Below, in pieces: positions 43,908-52,757 of a stretch of DNA of 64,000 nucleotides. The stretch covers positions 62,001 through 126,000 of the forward strand of contig CAVTXH010000001.1 in the NCBI GenBank assembly GCA_963738625.1, in the 5' to 3' direction. The stretch is from UBA7672 sp963738625. Its GTDB lineage: Bacteria > Pseudomonadota > Alphaproteobacteria > Caulobacterales > Hyphomonadaceae. Every line of letters begins with the position of its first letter. Position 1 is the first letter of the stretch. The translations under genes were made by a program, and so were the position numbers. Below the pieces are notes generated by a model, which saw only the letters and a program-made list of their open reading frames with translations, made no database searches and was not told the origin of the DNA.

Positions 43908-44930
43908 CTATTCGACCAGCGCGGCCAGAGGCGTGGTGAGCGTTCCCCAATCCAGCTCCGTCAACGCGAACGCCCAGCCTGAAGCGCGCGCGTTGATGGC
44001 CTGCGCCTGCGCGACAGCCTCGGGGGATGCATTCTCGGGCGCGGCGACTCCGATCGTCACCCAGCCGCGCTCGTTTGACCGCCATCCCTGCGCGATCACG
44101 GCAAGGCCTGACTTGGTGCGCACAATGTATTGCGCCGCCGGCACGCCCACAGCGATCGTGTTGGCCGGGGCCACGTCCGTCGGCATGAAACGCGTCAGCG
44201 CCTGCGCCGCCATAGTGGGCGCGTAGGCGGCAAGCACGGGACGATTGGCATAAGGCGGCGCAAGGACGAATTGCTGGCCGGACGCATCGGCGGGCAGGAG
44301 ACGATAGCCTGGTCCCTGCGCCGGTCGCACCTGAACGTCGGCGATCTGGTCGGCGTTGACCGATACGACGTCCAGATCGAGCCAGCGCGCGCCGCGCTGC
44401 AGCGGCGGCATGTCGCCGCCTGCAACCGCCCACGCCTGAAGATCGTCCGGCTGACGCACATAGGTGCGGCCATCGCGATAGCCGACGATCAGCTTGGCGA
44501 AGATCTCGCCGCTGCCGTCGCTGACTTCCAGCAGAGCCCCCGTGCCGCCCTCAAGCGGATCGCCGAGCCCGATGCGGTCGAACTTCTTGTCTTCCCGCGT
44601 CATCGGGCGATCGAACTTCATGTCGGACAGGGCTCGATTGAGTTGGGCGATGCGCTCCGCCGCAACCGGATAGGCGCCCTTTTCTGTGAGCACCCATTGT
44701 CCGTTGTCACTAACGATGTGGTAGCTCTCCTCGGACGTCGTCACCATGACAAGACCGACCTTGCCGGCGGCGCCCGCGAAATCCGGCAGAACAAGGCGGC
44801 CGACCTCGGCGCGCTGCTGTTCCTCCTTGGGCGGCATGAACGAGGCCGCGCCGAGCAGCGCCGCAACGAACGCTGCGCCGCCCATCCATGTCACCGCCTT
44901 GCGCCGGGATATCGCAGCTGCGCCGCTCAC
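43908..44930 (-). CDS. DUF4340 domain-containing protein, last gene of the Gld-type ABC operon
   Basis: This 340-aa protein has one N-terminal membrane helix (VTWMGGAAFVAALLGAASFM) and a periplasmic part containing LTEKGAYPVAAERIAQLNRA and FDRIGLGDP. It recalls DUF4340 proteins that accompany GldG-like ABC systems. Its start overlaps the GldG-like stop by 4 bp. Its role is unknown, probably an accessory of the transporter at the outer face of the inner membrane. Confidence 0.85.
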   Translation of the reverse strand: MSGAAAISRRKAVTWMGGAAFVAALLGAASFMPPKEEQQRAEVGRLVLPDFAGAAGKVGLVMVTTSEESYHIVSDNGQWVLTEKGAYPVAAERIAQLNRALSDMKFDRPMTREDKKFDRIGLGDPLEGGTGALLEVSDGSGEIFAKLIVGYRDGRTYVRQPDDLQAWAVAGGDMPPLQRGARWLDLDVVSVNADQIADVQVRPAQGPGYRLLPADASGQQFVLAPPYANRPVLAAYAPTMAAQALTRFMPTDVAPANTIAVGVPAAQYIVRTKSGLAVIAQGWRSNERGWVTIGVAAPENASPEAVAQAQAINARASGWAFALTELDWGTLTTPLAALVE

Positions 44931-46798
44931 TGCGTCCCTCCCGGCCTGCGGCTGCGCCAGATGAAGACGCCGATGCCCATGACAGCAGCGAACAGCGGCG
45001 GTAGCCAGACGTTGAGAAATTCCAGCCGTCCGGCCAGCTTGTCGATGTCGCGGCGGAATTCGCGCTCAACGCCGCGCAGCTCCTTGCGCGTGCGCGCAGC
45101 CTCGTCACGGAAGGTCGCGATTTCGGCCAGCTCCTCCGGCGTGTGGGCGACGCCGTCGGCGCGCTTCTGCTCAAGCACTTTGAGGCGGCCCTCGGCGTCG
45201 GCGAGCAGCGCTTCAAGGCGCTGCTGTTCCTTGTAGAGCCGGTCGCGCGCCAACTTACGCAACTCGTCCACCCGCTCCATCGGCCGCGCGGCGGGCGCGC
45301 GCGAGCGCAGCGGCATCAGCGCTTCGTCGCCGCCGAGGTTGTCGAGGGCGTTGAGGATGAAGGCGGCGTTGTCGGCGATCGGCGCGTTCGTGCCGGGGTT
45401 GATGTAAAAAGCGTCCGCGAATGCGTCCGAGTCGGCAATGAAGATGATGTCGACCTGGCCCTGCGAGCGCGAGACGTAGGGATCGACCTTTGCCCGTTCC
45501 TCGCGCTGGATAGCGGCATTAGCCGGGTCGCTGTCGAGTTGAACCTGCGGCTGGCCGTCCGGATAAGCGCTTGGGAGTTCGCCGGACAGGCGGCCGGCGA
45601 GAATCTGCGGAACGCCGGCGGGCTGGTACGATTCCATCACGGTGCGGGGCGTCGGGTCGTTCATGGCGATGGCGGAGGAGATCAGCGCTGCCTGCGGCGT
45701 CGTTTCAACCAGCGTCGAGAACGTCAAACGAGGGCCCAGCTTGCCGACGACGAGCCCGCCCGGAGCACCGAAATTGATGGCGCGCGACAGGTCCGCCGTC
45801 ACAGGATCTGTCATCGACATCAGCGCCCGGGGCGTCGAGGGGAAAAGCGGCTGGCCTTCGACCGTGCGCCGCCCGCCGCTGGCGTCGACCTCGATAGGAA
45901 GCGCCAGCGTCCTGTCGGCGACCACGTCGGGGCCGACGCCGACGCCGATCGAGGCTTCGAGCTTGCCGAGCGTGGACGAGGCGATGGCGCGCCTGCCCTG
46001 CGTCGCCAGAGCGACACGCGAGACAGGGTCGAGCGCGATCATGGCGCGGCCTTTGCGCAGCAGGAACTGGTCGATGACGTAGAGCTGCCAGTCATTGAGC
46101 GGGCCGGGATGCACAATCATCAGCACGTCTGTCTTGTCCGGCAGCGCGTTGAAGCCCGGATCGACGGCCACGACGTCGAAAGCGCGCCGCATCTCGCGCA
46201 GCACGAAGGCATCGCCCTCGCCTGTTCCATCGCCCTGGAAGGCCGCGAGCGAAGAGAGCACGGCGACCTTGGGCGGGGCAGGATCGTCGAGCTGGGCGAT
46301 CAGCCGGATGAGATCGTATTCCAGCATCGCGTCGCGCCCGGGCGCGAGATAGGGAATGGCGATGATGTCGTCGACCGAGTTGCGGCCGATGACGCCGAAA
46401 TAGATCGGATCGCTTTCGCCCGTCGAAGCGGACGTCAGCCCCGCCGCGGTGATGCGGTCTTCATCGTCGGAATAAGGTTCGGGATCGGTCTCGCGGATCT
46501 TTACGCGACCGTTGGAACGCGCGGCGATCTCGTTCATCAGCTCGCGCACCCGTGCGGCGTGGGCGCGGATGGTGGGAATGTCGGCGCCCAGCCCGCGCGA
46601 ATAGACCAGCTCCAGTTCGACCGGCTCGACCAGCCGCTCGACCACGCGGCGCGCGGAGGAGGACAGTGTGTAGAGGCCGCTGGCGGTGAAATCGAGGCGC
46701 GCGGGGGCGAGCCATTTCCACGACGCGAGATTGGCGCCGACAAAAATCACGGCGGCAAGCAGGCTGGCGGAAATCGCGAAGACGCTGCGCCGCATCAT
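44927..46798 (-). CDS. GldG-like ABC transporter auxiliary protein
   Basis: This 623-aa protein is anchored by an N-terminal helix (AISASLLAAVIFVGANLASW) and a C-terminal helix (LPPLFAAVMGIGVFIW). Between them lies a GldG/DUF4350-type extracytoplasmic domain, including YTLSSSARRVVERLVEPVEL and MIVHPGPLNDWQLYVIDQFL. A charged coiled coil (about 510-590) precedes the last helix. Overlaps of 4 bp on both sides show translational coupling with the permease and the DUF4340 gene. Outside Bacteroidetes these systems are not gliding-related; the substrate is unknown. Confidence 0.86.
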   Translation of the reverse strand: MMRRSVFAISASLLAAVIFVGANLASWKWLAPARLDFTASGLYTLSSSARRVVERLVEPVELELVYSRGLGADIPTIRAHAARVRELMNEIAARSNGRVKIRETDPEPYSDDEDRITAAGLTSASTGESDPIYFGVIGRNSVDDIIAIPYLAPGRDAMLEYDLIRLIAQLDDPAPPKVAVLSSLAAFQGDGTGEGDAFVLREMRRAFDVVAVDPGFNALPDKTDVLMIVHPGPLNDWQLYVIDQFLLRKGRAMIALDPVSRVALATQGRRAIASSTLGKLEASIGVGVGPDVVADRTLALPIEVDASGGRRTVEGQPLFPSTPRALMSMTDPVTADLSRAINFGAPGGLVVGKLGPRLTFSTLVETTPQAALISSAIAMNDPTPRTVMESYQPAGVPQILAGRLSGELPSAYPDGQPQVQLDSDPANAAIQREERAKVDPYVSRSQGQVDIIFIADSDAFADAFYINPGTNAPIADNAAFILNALDNLGGDEALMPLRSRAPAARPMERVDELRKLARDRLYKEQQRLEALLADAEGRLKVLEQKRADGVAHTPEELAEIATFRDEAARTRKELRGVEREFRRDIDKLAGRLEFLNVWLPPLFAAVMGIGVFIWRSRRPGGTQ

Positions 46799-47541
46799 CC
46801 GCCCTTCCTTGCGCCGACCCAGATGGCGTTGAGCGTCAGCCAGAGCGCGATGAAGCCGAGATAGAAGACCAGCGCGCGCGCCTCGAGCACGCCGTGCTGG
46901 GCGGCCTCAAAATGCGTCAGCAGCGAGAAGGAGGCGAGCGTCTCTGCTGTGCGCGGCCCGAAAGCGGAGGAGACCAGCGGCAGACCAGCGGCCGTGAACA
47001 GGAAGCCGACGGCGACCGAAAGCACGAACGCCACCACCTGATTGCCGGCCGCCGCCGACAGCGCGCAGGCGATGGCGAGATAGCCGCCCGCCATCAGGAA
47101 GCTCATCGCGTAGCCGAGCGCGATGGCTGCGTGATCGGGATGGCCGAGCCAGGTGACCGATATCCACATCGGCGTTGTCAGCAGCAGCGCGGCGCCAGCC
47201 ACCGTCCACGCTGCGAGGAATTTGCCGAGCACGAGCGACCAGGCCGGCGCCGGCAAGGTCAGCAGTAACTCAAGCGTTCCTCCCCTCGCCTCGTCAGCCC
47301 ACAGCCGCATCGCTACCGCCGGGAGGAAAACAAGATAGAGCCACGGGTGGAACAAGAAGAAAGGCGCGAGATCAGCCTGGTTGGTGTCGAAGAAGCGACC
47401 GAGCTGGAAGGTGAAGGCGCCGACGGCGATCAGGAAGATCGTGATGAAGACATAGGCCAGCGGCGTCAAGAAATACGCAGCGAGCTCGCGCAGGTAGACA
47501 GCGCGCAGCGCGTTGGTTGCCTGTTTCAGCGCCTCCCTCAT
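46795..47541 (-). CDS. ABC transporter permease, GldF/ABC-2 type
   Basis: This 248-aa permease has six helices. The start MREALKQATNALRAVYLREL, then FLTPLAYVFITIFLIAVGAF and MRLWADEARGGTLELLLTLP, are characteristic of GldF/NosY-like ABC-2 permeases. The frame runs upstream inside the ATPase gene, but the ATG at 47541 overlaps the ATPase stop by 4 bp and gives the family length. Confidence 0.9.
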   Translation of the reverse strand: MREALKQATNALRAVYLRELAAYFLTPLAYVFITIFLIAVGAFTFQLGRFFDTNQADLAPFFLFHPWLYLVFLPAVAMRLWADEARGGTLELLLTLPAPAWSLVLGKFLAAWTVAGAALLLTTPMWISVTWLGHPDHAAIALGYAMSFLMAGGYLAIACALSAAAGNQVVAFVLSVAVGFLFTAAGLPLVSSAFGPRTAETLASFSLLTHFEAAQHGVLEARALVFYLGFIALWLTLNAIWVGARKGG

Positions 47542-48269
47542 GCCGCCTTCTCCCCGCGTGTGAGAAGATGGAAAGCGTCTTCCAGACTGCCGCTGGGCGC
47601 ACGCTTCGCAAGCTCGGCGGGCGTTGCATCGGCCTTGATCTCGCCGCGGTCGATCAGGACGGCGCGCGAGCACATCGCCTCCACCTCGTCGAGCTGGTGC
47701 GTCGAGATCAAGATCGCCTTGTCCTTCGACATGCGCGCGATCAGCGTGCGCATGGCGATCTTCTGGTTGGGATCGAGCCCGTCGGTCGGTTCATCGAGGA
47801 TCAGCAGCGGCGGATCGTGGACGATGGAGCCCGCCAGGGCCACACGCCGCCTGTATCCCTTGGAGAGCGTTTCGATCGGGCGGGCGAGCACGTCCTTGAT
47901 GCCGGCGTCCTCGGCGACGCGCTCGATCGCTGCGCGGGCATCCTTCCGGCTGAGGCCATGCGTGCGCGCGAGGAAGCCGAGGAAGCCCGCGACGGTGAGG
48001 TCGAGATAGAGCGGCGCGCCTTCGGCGAGATAACCCAGAGCAAGCTGCGCCCGCGTGCGGGCGGCGATGATGGAGCAGCCGATGACGACAGCGTCGCCCG
48101 CATCGGGCTCGAGAAAGCCCGCAATCATCCGCAGCGTCGTCGACTTGCCTGCGCCATTGGGACCAAGAAAGGCGACAGTTTCGCCCCTGGCGACCGTAAA
48201 GCTGACGCCGCGGACCGCCTGCCTCGAACCGAATGATTTGGCCAGTCGATCGACCGTCAGCACTTCCAT
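47538..48269 (-). CDS. ABC transporter ATP-binding protein, GldA type
   Basis: This 243-aa ATPase has Walker A FLGPNGAGKSTTLRMI, Q-loop region LGYLAEGAPLY, signature LSKGYRRRVALA, Walker B LLILDEPTDGLDP and H-loop STHQLDEVEAMC. It is first of four coupled genes. The frame continues to 48491, but the ATG at 48269 gives the standard N-terminus MEVLTVDRLAKSFG. Confidence 0.92.
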   Translation of the reverse strand: MEVLTVDRLAKSFGSRQAVRGVSFTVARGETVAFLGPNGAGKSTTLRMIAGFLEPDAGDAVVIGCSIIAARTRAQLALGYLAEGAPLYLDLTVAGFLGFLARTHGLSRKDARAAIERVAEDAGIKDVLARPIETLSKGYRRRVALAGSIVHDPPLLILDEPTDGLDPNQKIAMRTLIARMSKDKAILISTHQLDEVEAMCSRAVLIDRGEIKADATPAELAKRAPSGSLEDAFHLLTRGEKAA

Positions 48270-48653
48270 ATCGGACTCGTCTGCTGAGGGGCCAAGCTCA
48301 TCCTTGCTAGTCCCGCTCTCGGACGGAAGGAAGCAGAAGTGGAGTGAAAAATCGCCCAATGCGCGAAGATGATTCGCGAAGGAAAATGCGCCGCACACGG
48401 AGAATCGGCCCGATGCGTGCAAAGCGCCGCGTGCGCTTAAAAACATCTGATTTTCGGGGAGTTGAGTGTCGGACGGACCTGTCAGTCGCAACCCTGGGGG
48501 GCTGGGGGGCTGTTGGGTCCAAGGTCGGCGTCTTAACCATCCGCCCGACTTTCTTAATCTGACTGGTATCGGTGGCTTTGGCTAGCCGAAAATGAGGCCG
48601 CTTCTAGAATAATCTGTAATCTTCCTTAATCTGACGAAGACCGAGGAGCGCAA
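48270..48653. other. 384-bp divergent intergenic region with a direct repeat
   Basis: No gene is supported. It must hold the promoters of the ABC operon (minus) and of the DUF2794 gene (plus). Two near-identical boxes, TTCTTAATCTGACT at 48551-48564 and TTCCTTAATCTGACG at 48622-48636, lie 71 bp apart, the second about 20 bp before the DUF2794 ATG. This part is AT-richer than its surroundings. They may be regulator-binding or promoter elements. Confidence 0.4.
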
Positions 48654-49004
48654 ATGACGGATCAGCCGCAGACGGTAACCCATTCTCCGTCAACCGGCTC
48701 CCTCGTGCGCATCTGGTTCAACCGCCAAGAGCTCGATCTTATCCTCCGAATTTATGGGCGACTTGTCTCGGAAGGCGAGTGCAAGGACTACGCGATCGGC
48801 GCGTTCTCCGACCACGCCGTCTTCTGCATGCACCGCCGCGCTTCGGAAGAACCGACCTGGACTGTGGAGAAGCGGCCCGAACTGTCGCGGCGGCAGGGCG
48901 CATATGCCGTCGTCAACGCCACCGGCCAGGTCCTGAAACGCGGCCACGAGCTAGCGCAGGTGCTGCGTGTGCTGGACAAAAAGCGGTTCAGCGTCGTCGA
49001 TTGA
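48654..49004 (+). CDS. DUF2794 family protein
   Basis: This 116-aa protein is typical of alphaproteobacteria. Recognisable blocks are RIWFNRQELDLILRIYGRLV, the short basic stretch CMHRRASEEPTWTVEKRPEL and VLKRGHELAQVLRVLDKKRF at the end. GAGGAG precedes the ATG. The function is unknown. It is a monocistronic gene by layout. Confidence 0.88.
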   Translation: MTDQPQTVTHSPSTGSLVRIWFNRQELDLILRIYGRLVSEGECKDYAIGAFSDHAVFCMHRRASEEPTWTVEKRPELSRRQGAYAVVNATGQVLKRGHELAQVLRVLDKKRFSVVD

Positions 49005-49125
49005 TCCTTCCGGCCCAACTGCACTGCTTGCTCACAGCGCCCAGTCCACAGCTGTGGACAAGCCGCCTGGCGCTTCGCCTCCGCAATCTCTTGCATCGGC
49101 AAAAACAGGGGTCGCCGAACCCTGA

Positions 49126-49156
49126 AACGAAAAGCCCCGGCCTTTCGGCCGGGGCT
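49126..49156 (-). terminator. intrinsic terminator of the Bax-inhibitor family gene
   Basis: AGCCCCGGCC (49133-49142) pairs perfectly with GGCCGGGGCT (49147-49156) around a 4-nt loop. On the minus strand it is followed by TTTTCGT. It lies 25 bp beyond the stop of the Bax-inhibitor gene. Confidence 0.8.
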
Positions 49157-49181
49157 CTCCAGACTTGATTCGTCTCGTTGG

Positions 49182-49952
49182 TTAGTCGCGCGAGGAGAGG
49201 AACATGAGGATGATCCTGAACATGTTCACGAACGAGATGAAGAAGTTGAGCGCGCCCCAATTGGTCATGACCGCGAGGCTGCGGGCGTCGCCGTCGAGGG
49301 CGTAGTAGCCGTTCTTCAGCTGTTGCGTGTCGACCGCGATCAGTACGGCCGAGAGAGCGAACACCGCGCCCATGATGATCCATTCGAACATCGAGGATGG
49401 CGGCAGGATGAAGTTGAGCAGCGAGAGCGCCACGACGCCCCAGAGCGCCATTACGGCGAACGAGCCGATGCCGGTGAGGTTGCGCTTGGTGGTGTAGCCC
49501 CACAGCGAGAGAGCGCCGAAGGCGGAAGCGGTCAGCAGGAACGCCTTGGCGATCGTCACATAGGTGGTGTTGAGGCCGATGCCGCCCCGCGTCGCGAAGC
49601 CCGTGCCGCTCTCAGCCATCAGCACCCAGGTGCCAAGGCCAAGGCCCAGCAGGGTCACGATCGCCCAGTAGAGGATGCCGGTCGCCAGCGGCGAGGCGTT
49701 CTTCATAAAGAACATCGAGCCGAGCAGCAGGACCACAGGTCCCCACTGGACGACATAAAGAAGCGGCGTGCCGAACACGAGCTGGGTCACTGGCTCGACG
49801 GAACCCGCGACATAGGCGAGCACGCCTGCCAGCAGGATGCCGAGCATCAGCTTGTTGTAGACGCCCAGCATGAATTTGCGCAGGCCGGCGTCCTTCGAGG
49901 TATCGCCGACGGCTACGCCGCCGCGACCCTGGACGTACTGGAAGTCAGCCAT
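49182..49952 (-). CDS. Bax inhibitor-1/YccA family membrane protein
   Basis: This 256-aa protein has seven hydrophobic helices. Family features include FMLGVYNKLMLGILLAGVLA, GLNTTYVTIAKAFLLTASAF, GYTTKRNLTGIGSF and AVDTQQLKNGYYALDGDARS before the last helix. Members form pH-sensitive calcium-leak channels in the bacterial homologue BsYetJ; the role here is unproven. The frame opens to 50567, but only the ATG at 49952 gives the normal length. Confidence 0.92.
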   Translation of the reverse strand: MADFQYVQGRGGVAVGDTSKDAGLRKFMLGVYNKLMLGILLAGVLAYVAGSVEPVTQLVFGTPLLYVVQWGPVVLLLGSMFFMKNASPLATGILYWAIVTLLGLGLGTWVLMAESGTGFATRGGIGLNTTYVTIAKAFLLTASAFGALSLWGYTTKRNLTGIGSFAVMALWGVVALSLLNFILPPSSMFEWIIMGAVFALSAVLIAVDTQQLKNGYYALDGDARSLAVMTNWGALNFFISFVNMFRIILMFLSSRD

Positions 49953-50199
49953 GGTCTGTTTCAACCCTCTTTCACAGCCGCGGAAACCGCAGCCAACGGG
50001 GTGAAAATGGTCATTCGAACCTTGAAAAGCAAGTAAAACCGGACTTCCTGCAGCGTGCTTGCGCGGATGTGATGAGCGTGAATCGGACGCTAACCACTGC
50101 GATTCATCATGATTCCGGCCCAATCGCGCTGTAGCCGGAATTACAGCTCTTGCGTGACCCTGTTCCGGCAACCTTGCGCCTGCTGTTAGGCATACGCGA

Positions 50200-50751
50200 A
50201 TGAGCCTTCGCCTCTTCGCCGCCATCCCGATCCCGGAAGAGATCGCCGACCGCTTGGCCGCGCTCGAAGTCGACGTACCGGGCGCGGCATGGCGCGATAC
50301 CGAGCAGTTCCATCTTACGCTACGCTTCTTCGACGAGATCGACGAGGCGCTGGCCCGCGATCTGGACCATGAGCTGGGCCTGATCGCCGAAGCGCCCTTC
50401 GAGATCCGTTTAGCCGGCGCAGGCAGCTTCGGCGGGCGCGAGCCGAGCGCGCTGTGGACCGGCGTCGAAGCGCCGCCAGCGCTAGCGCGCCTGGCGGCGG
50501 CCTGCGAGAGGGCGGCCCAGCGCGCCGGGCTCCCGCCAGAGCCGCGCAAATACAAGCCGCACATCACCCTCGCCTATTGCCACGGCACGAGCGACCGGGA
50601 CGCAGCTGACTTCCAGCAATTCGCGGCGAGCTTTCGCACCGACCCGTTCTGGGTGGATCACTTCGTCATGTATTCGTCGCGCCCGACACGCTCCGGCAGC
50701 CGCTATGTCGAGGAAGCCGTCTACCCGCTTACGGGGGTGGCGAGACCCTAG
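50200..50751 (+). CDS. thpR: RNA 2',3'-cyclic phosphodiesterase ThpR
   Basis: This 183-aa 2H phosphoesterase has the two catalytic tetrapeptides: HLTL starting at His38 and HITL starting at His121. It opens 2',3'-cyclic phosphate RNA ends. The start MSLRLFAAIPIPEEIADRL is canonical. It converges with the ChrR-like gene one base after its stop. The 247-bp gap upstream, shared with the Bax-inhibitor gene, shows no further gene. Confidence 0.92.
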   Translation: MSLRLFAAIPIPEEIADRLAALEVDVPGAAWRDTEQFHLTLRFFDEIDEALARDLDHELGLIAEAPFEIRLAGAGSFGGREPSALWTGVEAPPALARLAAACERAAQRAGLPPEPRKYKPHITLAYCHGTSDRDAADFQQFAASFRTDPFWVDHFVMYSSRPTRSGSRYVEEAVYPLTGVARP

Positions 50752-50752
50752 A

Positions 50753-51394
50753 TCAGCCGCCGACCAGTTTCTGGATCGCGCCGAGCACGCCCCCGAATCT
50801 AAGGCCGGCATCGGTGACCGCGAGCACGAAGCAGACGCCGTCATCGTCCGCCCGAGGCTGGTGGGTGATCGAAGGATCCGCGATCGAGACATCACCGGGG
50901 CCATACGAGCCGATCCCATCGGAATAACCGCCGATCAGGCAGAGCGTCAGCTCCTGCCCCCTGTGGGTGTGGCGCGGCGTGGCGGCGCCGGGCTCGATAC
51001 GCAGAATCTCTGCACGCGCCTGACCGCCGACCTTGAGCCGCAAGCCGCGTATGCCAGACGCCTGAGATTTCCAGCCTGTCGTCGCCTCCGCAACGCGGAT
51101 CGCATCGACGAGCACTGCAGGAACCCTGATTAGCTCAGAATAGGCGAAGGCACTTTGTTTCGGCGCGCCGCCCCTTTCGATCGCGGCAAAGGCGCGGTCG
51201 AGCGCGGTCGCGGACATGTCCGCCGGGGTCTCCGCCTCGAGCATCGCGCCTGAAATCGACTCCGCGCCGGTCTCCGAAAGACCCCGCATCTCCATCAGGC
51301 TATCGAAGAACAGGCCCAGCGCAGGCTCCGCCCGGCCCGACGCCAGAGCGGCGCGGGTAGCGTCATCCACTGCCTGACCCAACGTTACCTTCAT
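50753..51394 (-). CDS. ChrR-like cupin anti-sigma factor lacking the usual zinc-site cysteines
   Basis: This 213-aa protein has a C-terminal ChrR-type cupin: PGAATPRHTHRGQELTLCLI with metal-ligand histidines and glutamate, then PGDVSIADPSITHQP. In R. sphaeroides ChrR the N-terminal anti-sigma domain has a zinc site of His and CxxC residues. Here residues 1-100 contain no cysteine at all, so the anti-sigma part is atypical or zinc-free. Its position about 70 bp downstream of an ECF sigma gene on the same strand supports an anti-sigma role, probably for singlet-oxygen or peroxide stress (family knowledge). Confidence 0.82.
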   Translation of the reverse strand: MKVTLGQAVDDATRAALASGRAEPALGLFFDSLMEMRGLSETGAESISGAMLEAETPADMSATALDRAFAAIERGGAPKQSAFAYSELIRVPAVLVDAIRVAEATTGWKSQASGIRGLRLKVGGQARAEILRIEPGAATPRHTHRGQELTLCLIGGYSDGIGSYGPGDVSIADPSITHQPRADDDGVCFVLAVTDAGLRFGGVLGAIQKLVGG

Positions 51395-51463
51395 TATGGC
51401 GCCGACACGCAGGCGAACCTTCCGCCTGCCCTCCCCTTCCTACGCACGACATGTCCAACTGGC

Positions 51464-52078
51464 TCACTCATCAACCAGCCTCGATTTCATCTTCGCAAAG
51501 GCTAGGCGGATTCGTGATTTCACTGTTCCTAACGGGACATCGAGCTTTTCAGCGATGTCCCGGTGGGACAGACCCTCGTAGAATGCAAGGCGCAACAGCT
51601 GCAACTGTTCCTCCGGCAGGCCCTTCATGGCCTCGCGTACGCGAGCTTCGGTCTCCATGGCCTCGATGCGCGCGTCGGGCGCCTCAACGCCCGCGGGCAA
51701 AATCATCGTTTCTTCGGGATCGAGATCGGGGCGTTTGCTGCGCCGGAAAACATCGATCCGGCGATTGCGCGCAATCCTGAATATCCATGTCGAGACTGAG
51801 GCCTGTTTCCTGTCGAACAGGTTCGCCTTGCGCCAGACCGTGACCATCACGTCCTGCGCGATCTCTTCGGCCTGCGCGCCATCGGCGCCCAGGCGCATAA
51901 GATAGCTCTTCACGCGCGGGGCATAGTAACCGAACAGCTCCGCATAGGCTGCGCGGTCCTGCTTGACCGCTACCAGCACAAGGAGATCGGAAAAATGCGC
52001 GCGATCGGCGTCGCCTAGCGTTTCGCCGGCCGGCCGCGCCTCGCTCGTTCCCTTCGGGCCCATCCCGTCAGACCGCAT
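51464..52078 (-). CDS. ECF RNA polymerase sigma factor (RpoE/ECF11-like)
   Basis: This 204-aa sigma factor has region 2 (YAELFGYYAPRVKSYLMRLG, then AQDVMVTVWRKANLFD) and region 4 (EGLSHRDIAEKLDVPLGTVK). The downstream ChrR-like gene points to the ECF11 type, which in R. sphaeroides controls the singlet-oxygen response. The 112-bp upstream gap shows no promoter I can assign with confidence, though autoregulation is usual. Confidence 0.9.
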   Translation of the reverse strand: MRSDGMGPKGTSEARPAGETLGDADRAHFSDLLVLVAVKQDRAAYAELFGYYAPRVKSYLMRLGADGAQAEEIAQDVMVTVWRKANLFDRKQASVSTWIFRIARNRRIDVFRRSKRPDLDPEETMILPAGVEAPDARIEAMETEARVREAMKGLPEEQLQLLRLAFYEGLSHRDIAEKLDVPLGTVKSRIRLAFAKMKSRLVDE

Positions 52079-52190
52079 CTATCAGCCAAACTCCCCGCGG
52101 CGCGTATGCCCCCAGGCTCCTCTAAACAGAGCGCGCGACCATACGCTGTCTTCTTGTACGATGAAAACTGCCGGCCGAAGTGTGGGCTTG

Positions 52191-52730
52191 TCAGTTTTCC
52201 GGGTCGTCGCCGAGGCCGAAGGCCGCTCCGTCGCCCTCTTCATCGACGATGACCACAAGCGGATTGTGGGGATCGCGGGATTCAGCGCCCTGCTGGTCGG
52301 GCCCGGTGAAGAGGTCGAGCTGGTTGGGATCGGCGGCGCGTTTGCGCTTCTTCTTCGCGCCGGGCTTGGTGAAATAGAGATCGTCGGTGTGGTCCTGCGC
52401 GGAGGTCTCCACAGCCCCATCGGCGGCGACCCCGGTTTCATCCGCCTTCGGCTTTTTCGTCTTGGTCTTTGCGCCCTGAGGCTTCCAGAAGGTGACCGCG
52501 ATCACCGGCAGTCCCTTGGCGTCCTCGTAAAGCTGAACGAAACCGCGCGCGATGCCGGCTTCGGCCTTGCCCTGCACGTCCTCGCGCTCCGCCGGTTTTG
52601 GCCGCAGCCATTCGGAAACAAGCGTCACCGGCCCGTGCGCCAGCTCGCGCGCCTCCGCGACGGTGCGCGCCCCGCCCTCGGCGTCGAGGGCGGCGCGGGC
52701 GGTGGCGGCGATGGGAAACTGCAGCGGCAT
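52191..52730 (-). CDS. hypothetical protein with charged disordered C-terminus
   Basis: This 179-aa protein starts MPLQFPIAATARAALDAEGG and has a short ordered region (WLRPKPAEREDVQGKAEAGI, then YEDAKGLPVIAVTFWKP). A long Lys/Asp-rich low-complexity part follows, with a PNQLDLFTG motif. The latter resembles QLxLF-type clamp-binding peptides, so contact with DnaN is possible (inference). It lies 27 bp downstream of mmcB on the same strand, so it may share the SOS promoter. I know no family for it. Confidence 0.65.
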   Translation of the reverse strand: MPLQFPIAATARAALDAEGGARTVAEARELAHGPVTLVSEWLRPKPAEREDVQGKAEAGIARGFVQLYEDAKGLPVIAVTFWKPQGAKTKTKKPKADETGVAADGAVETSAQDHTDDLYFTKPGAKKKRKRAADPNQLDLFTGPDQQGAESRDPHNPLVVIVDEEGDGAAFGLGDDPEN

Positions 52731-52757
52731 GTCGATCGGAACGCGTGAGGCTGGAGA

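Noticed and set aside
45143..46864. 573-aa plus-strand ORF
   Set aside because: Antisense to the GldG-like gene, which is coupled on both sides by 4-bp overlaps.
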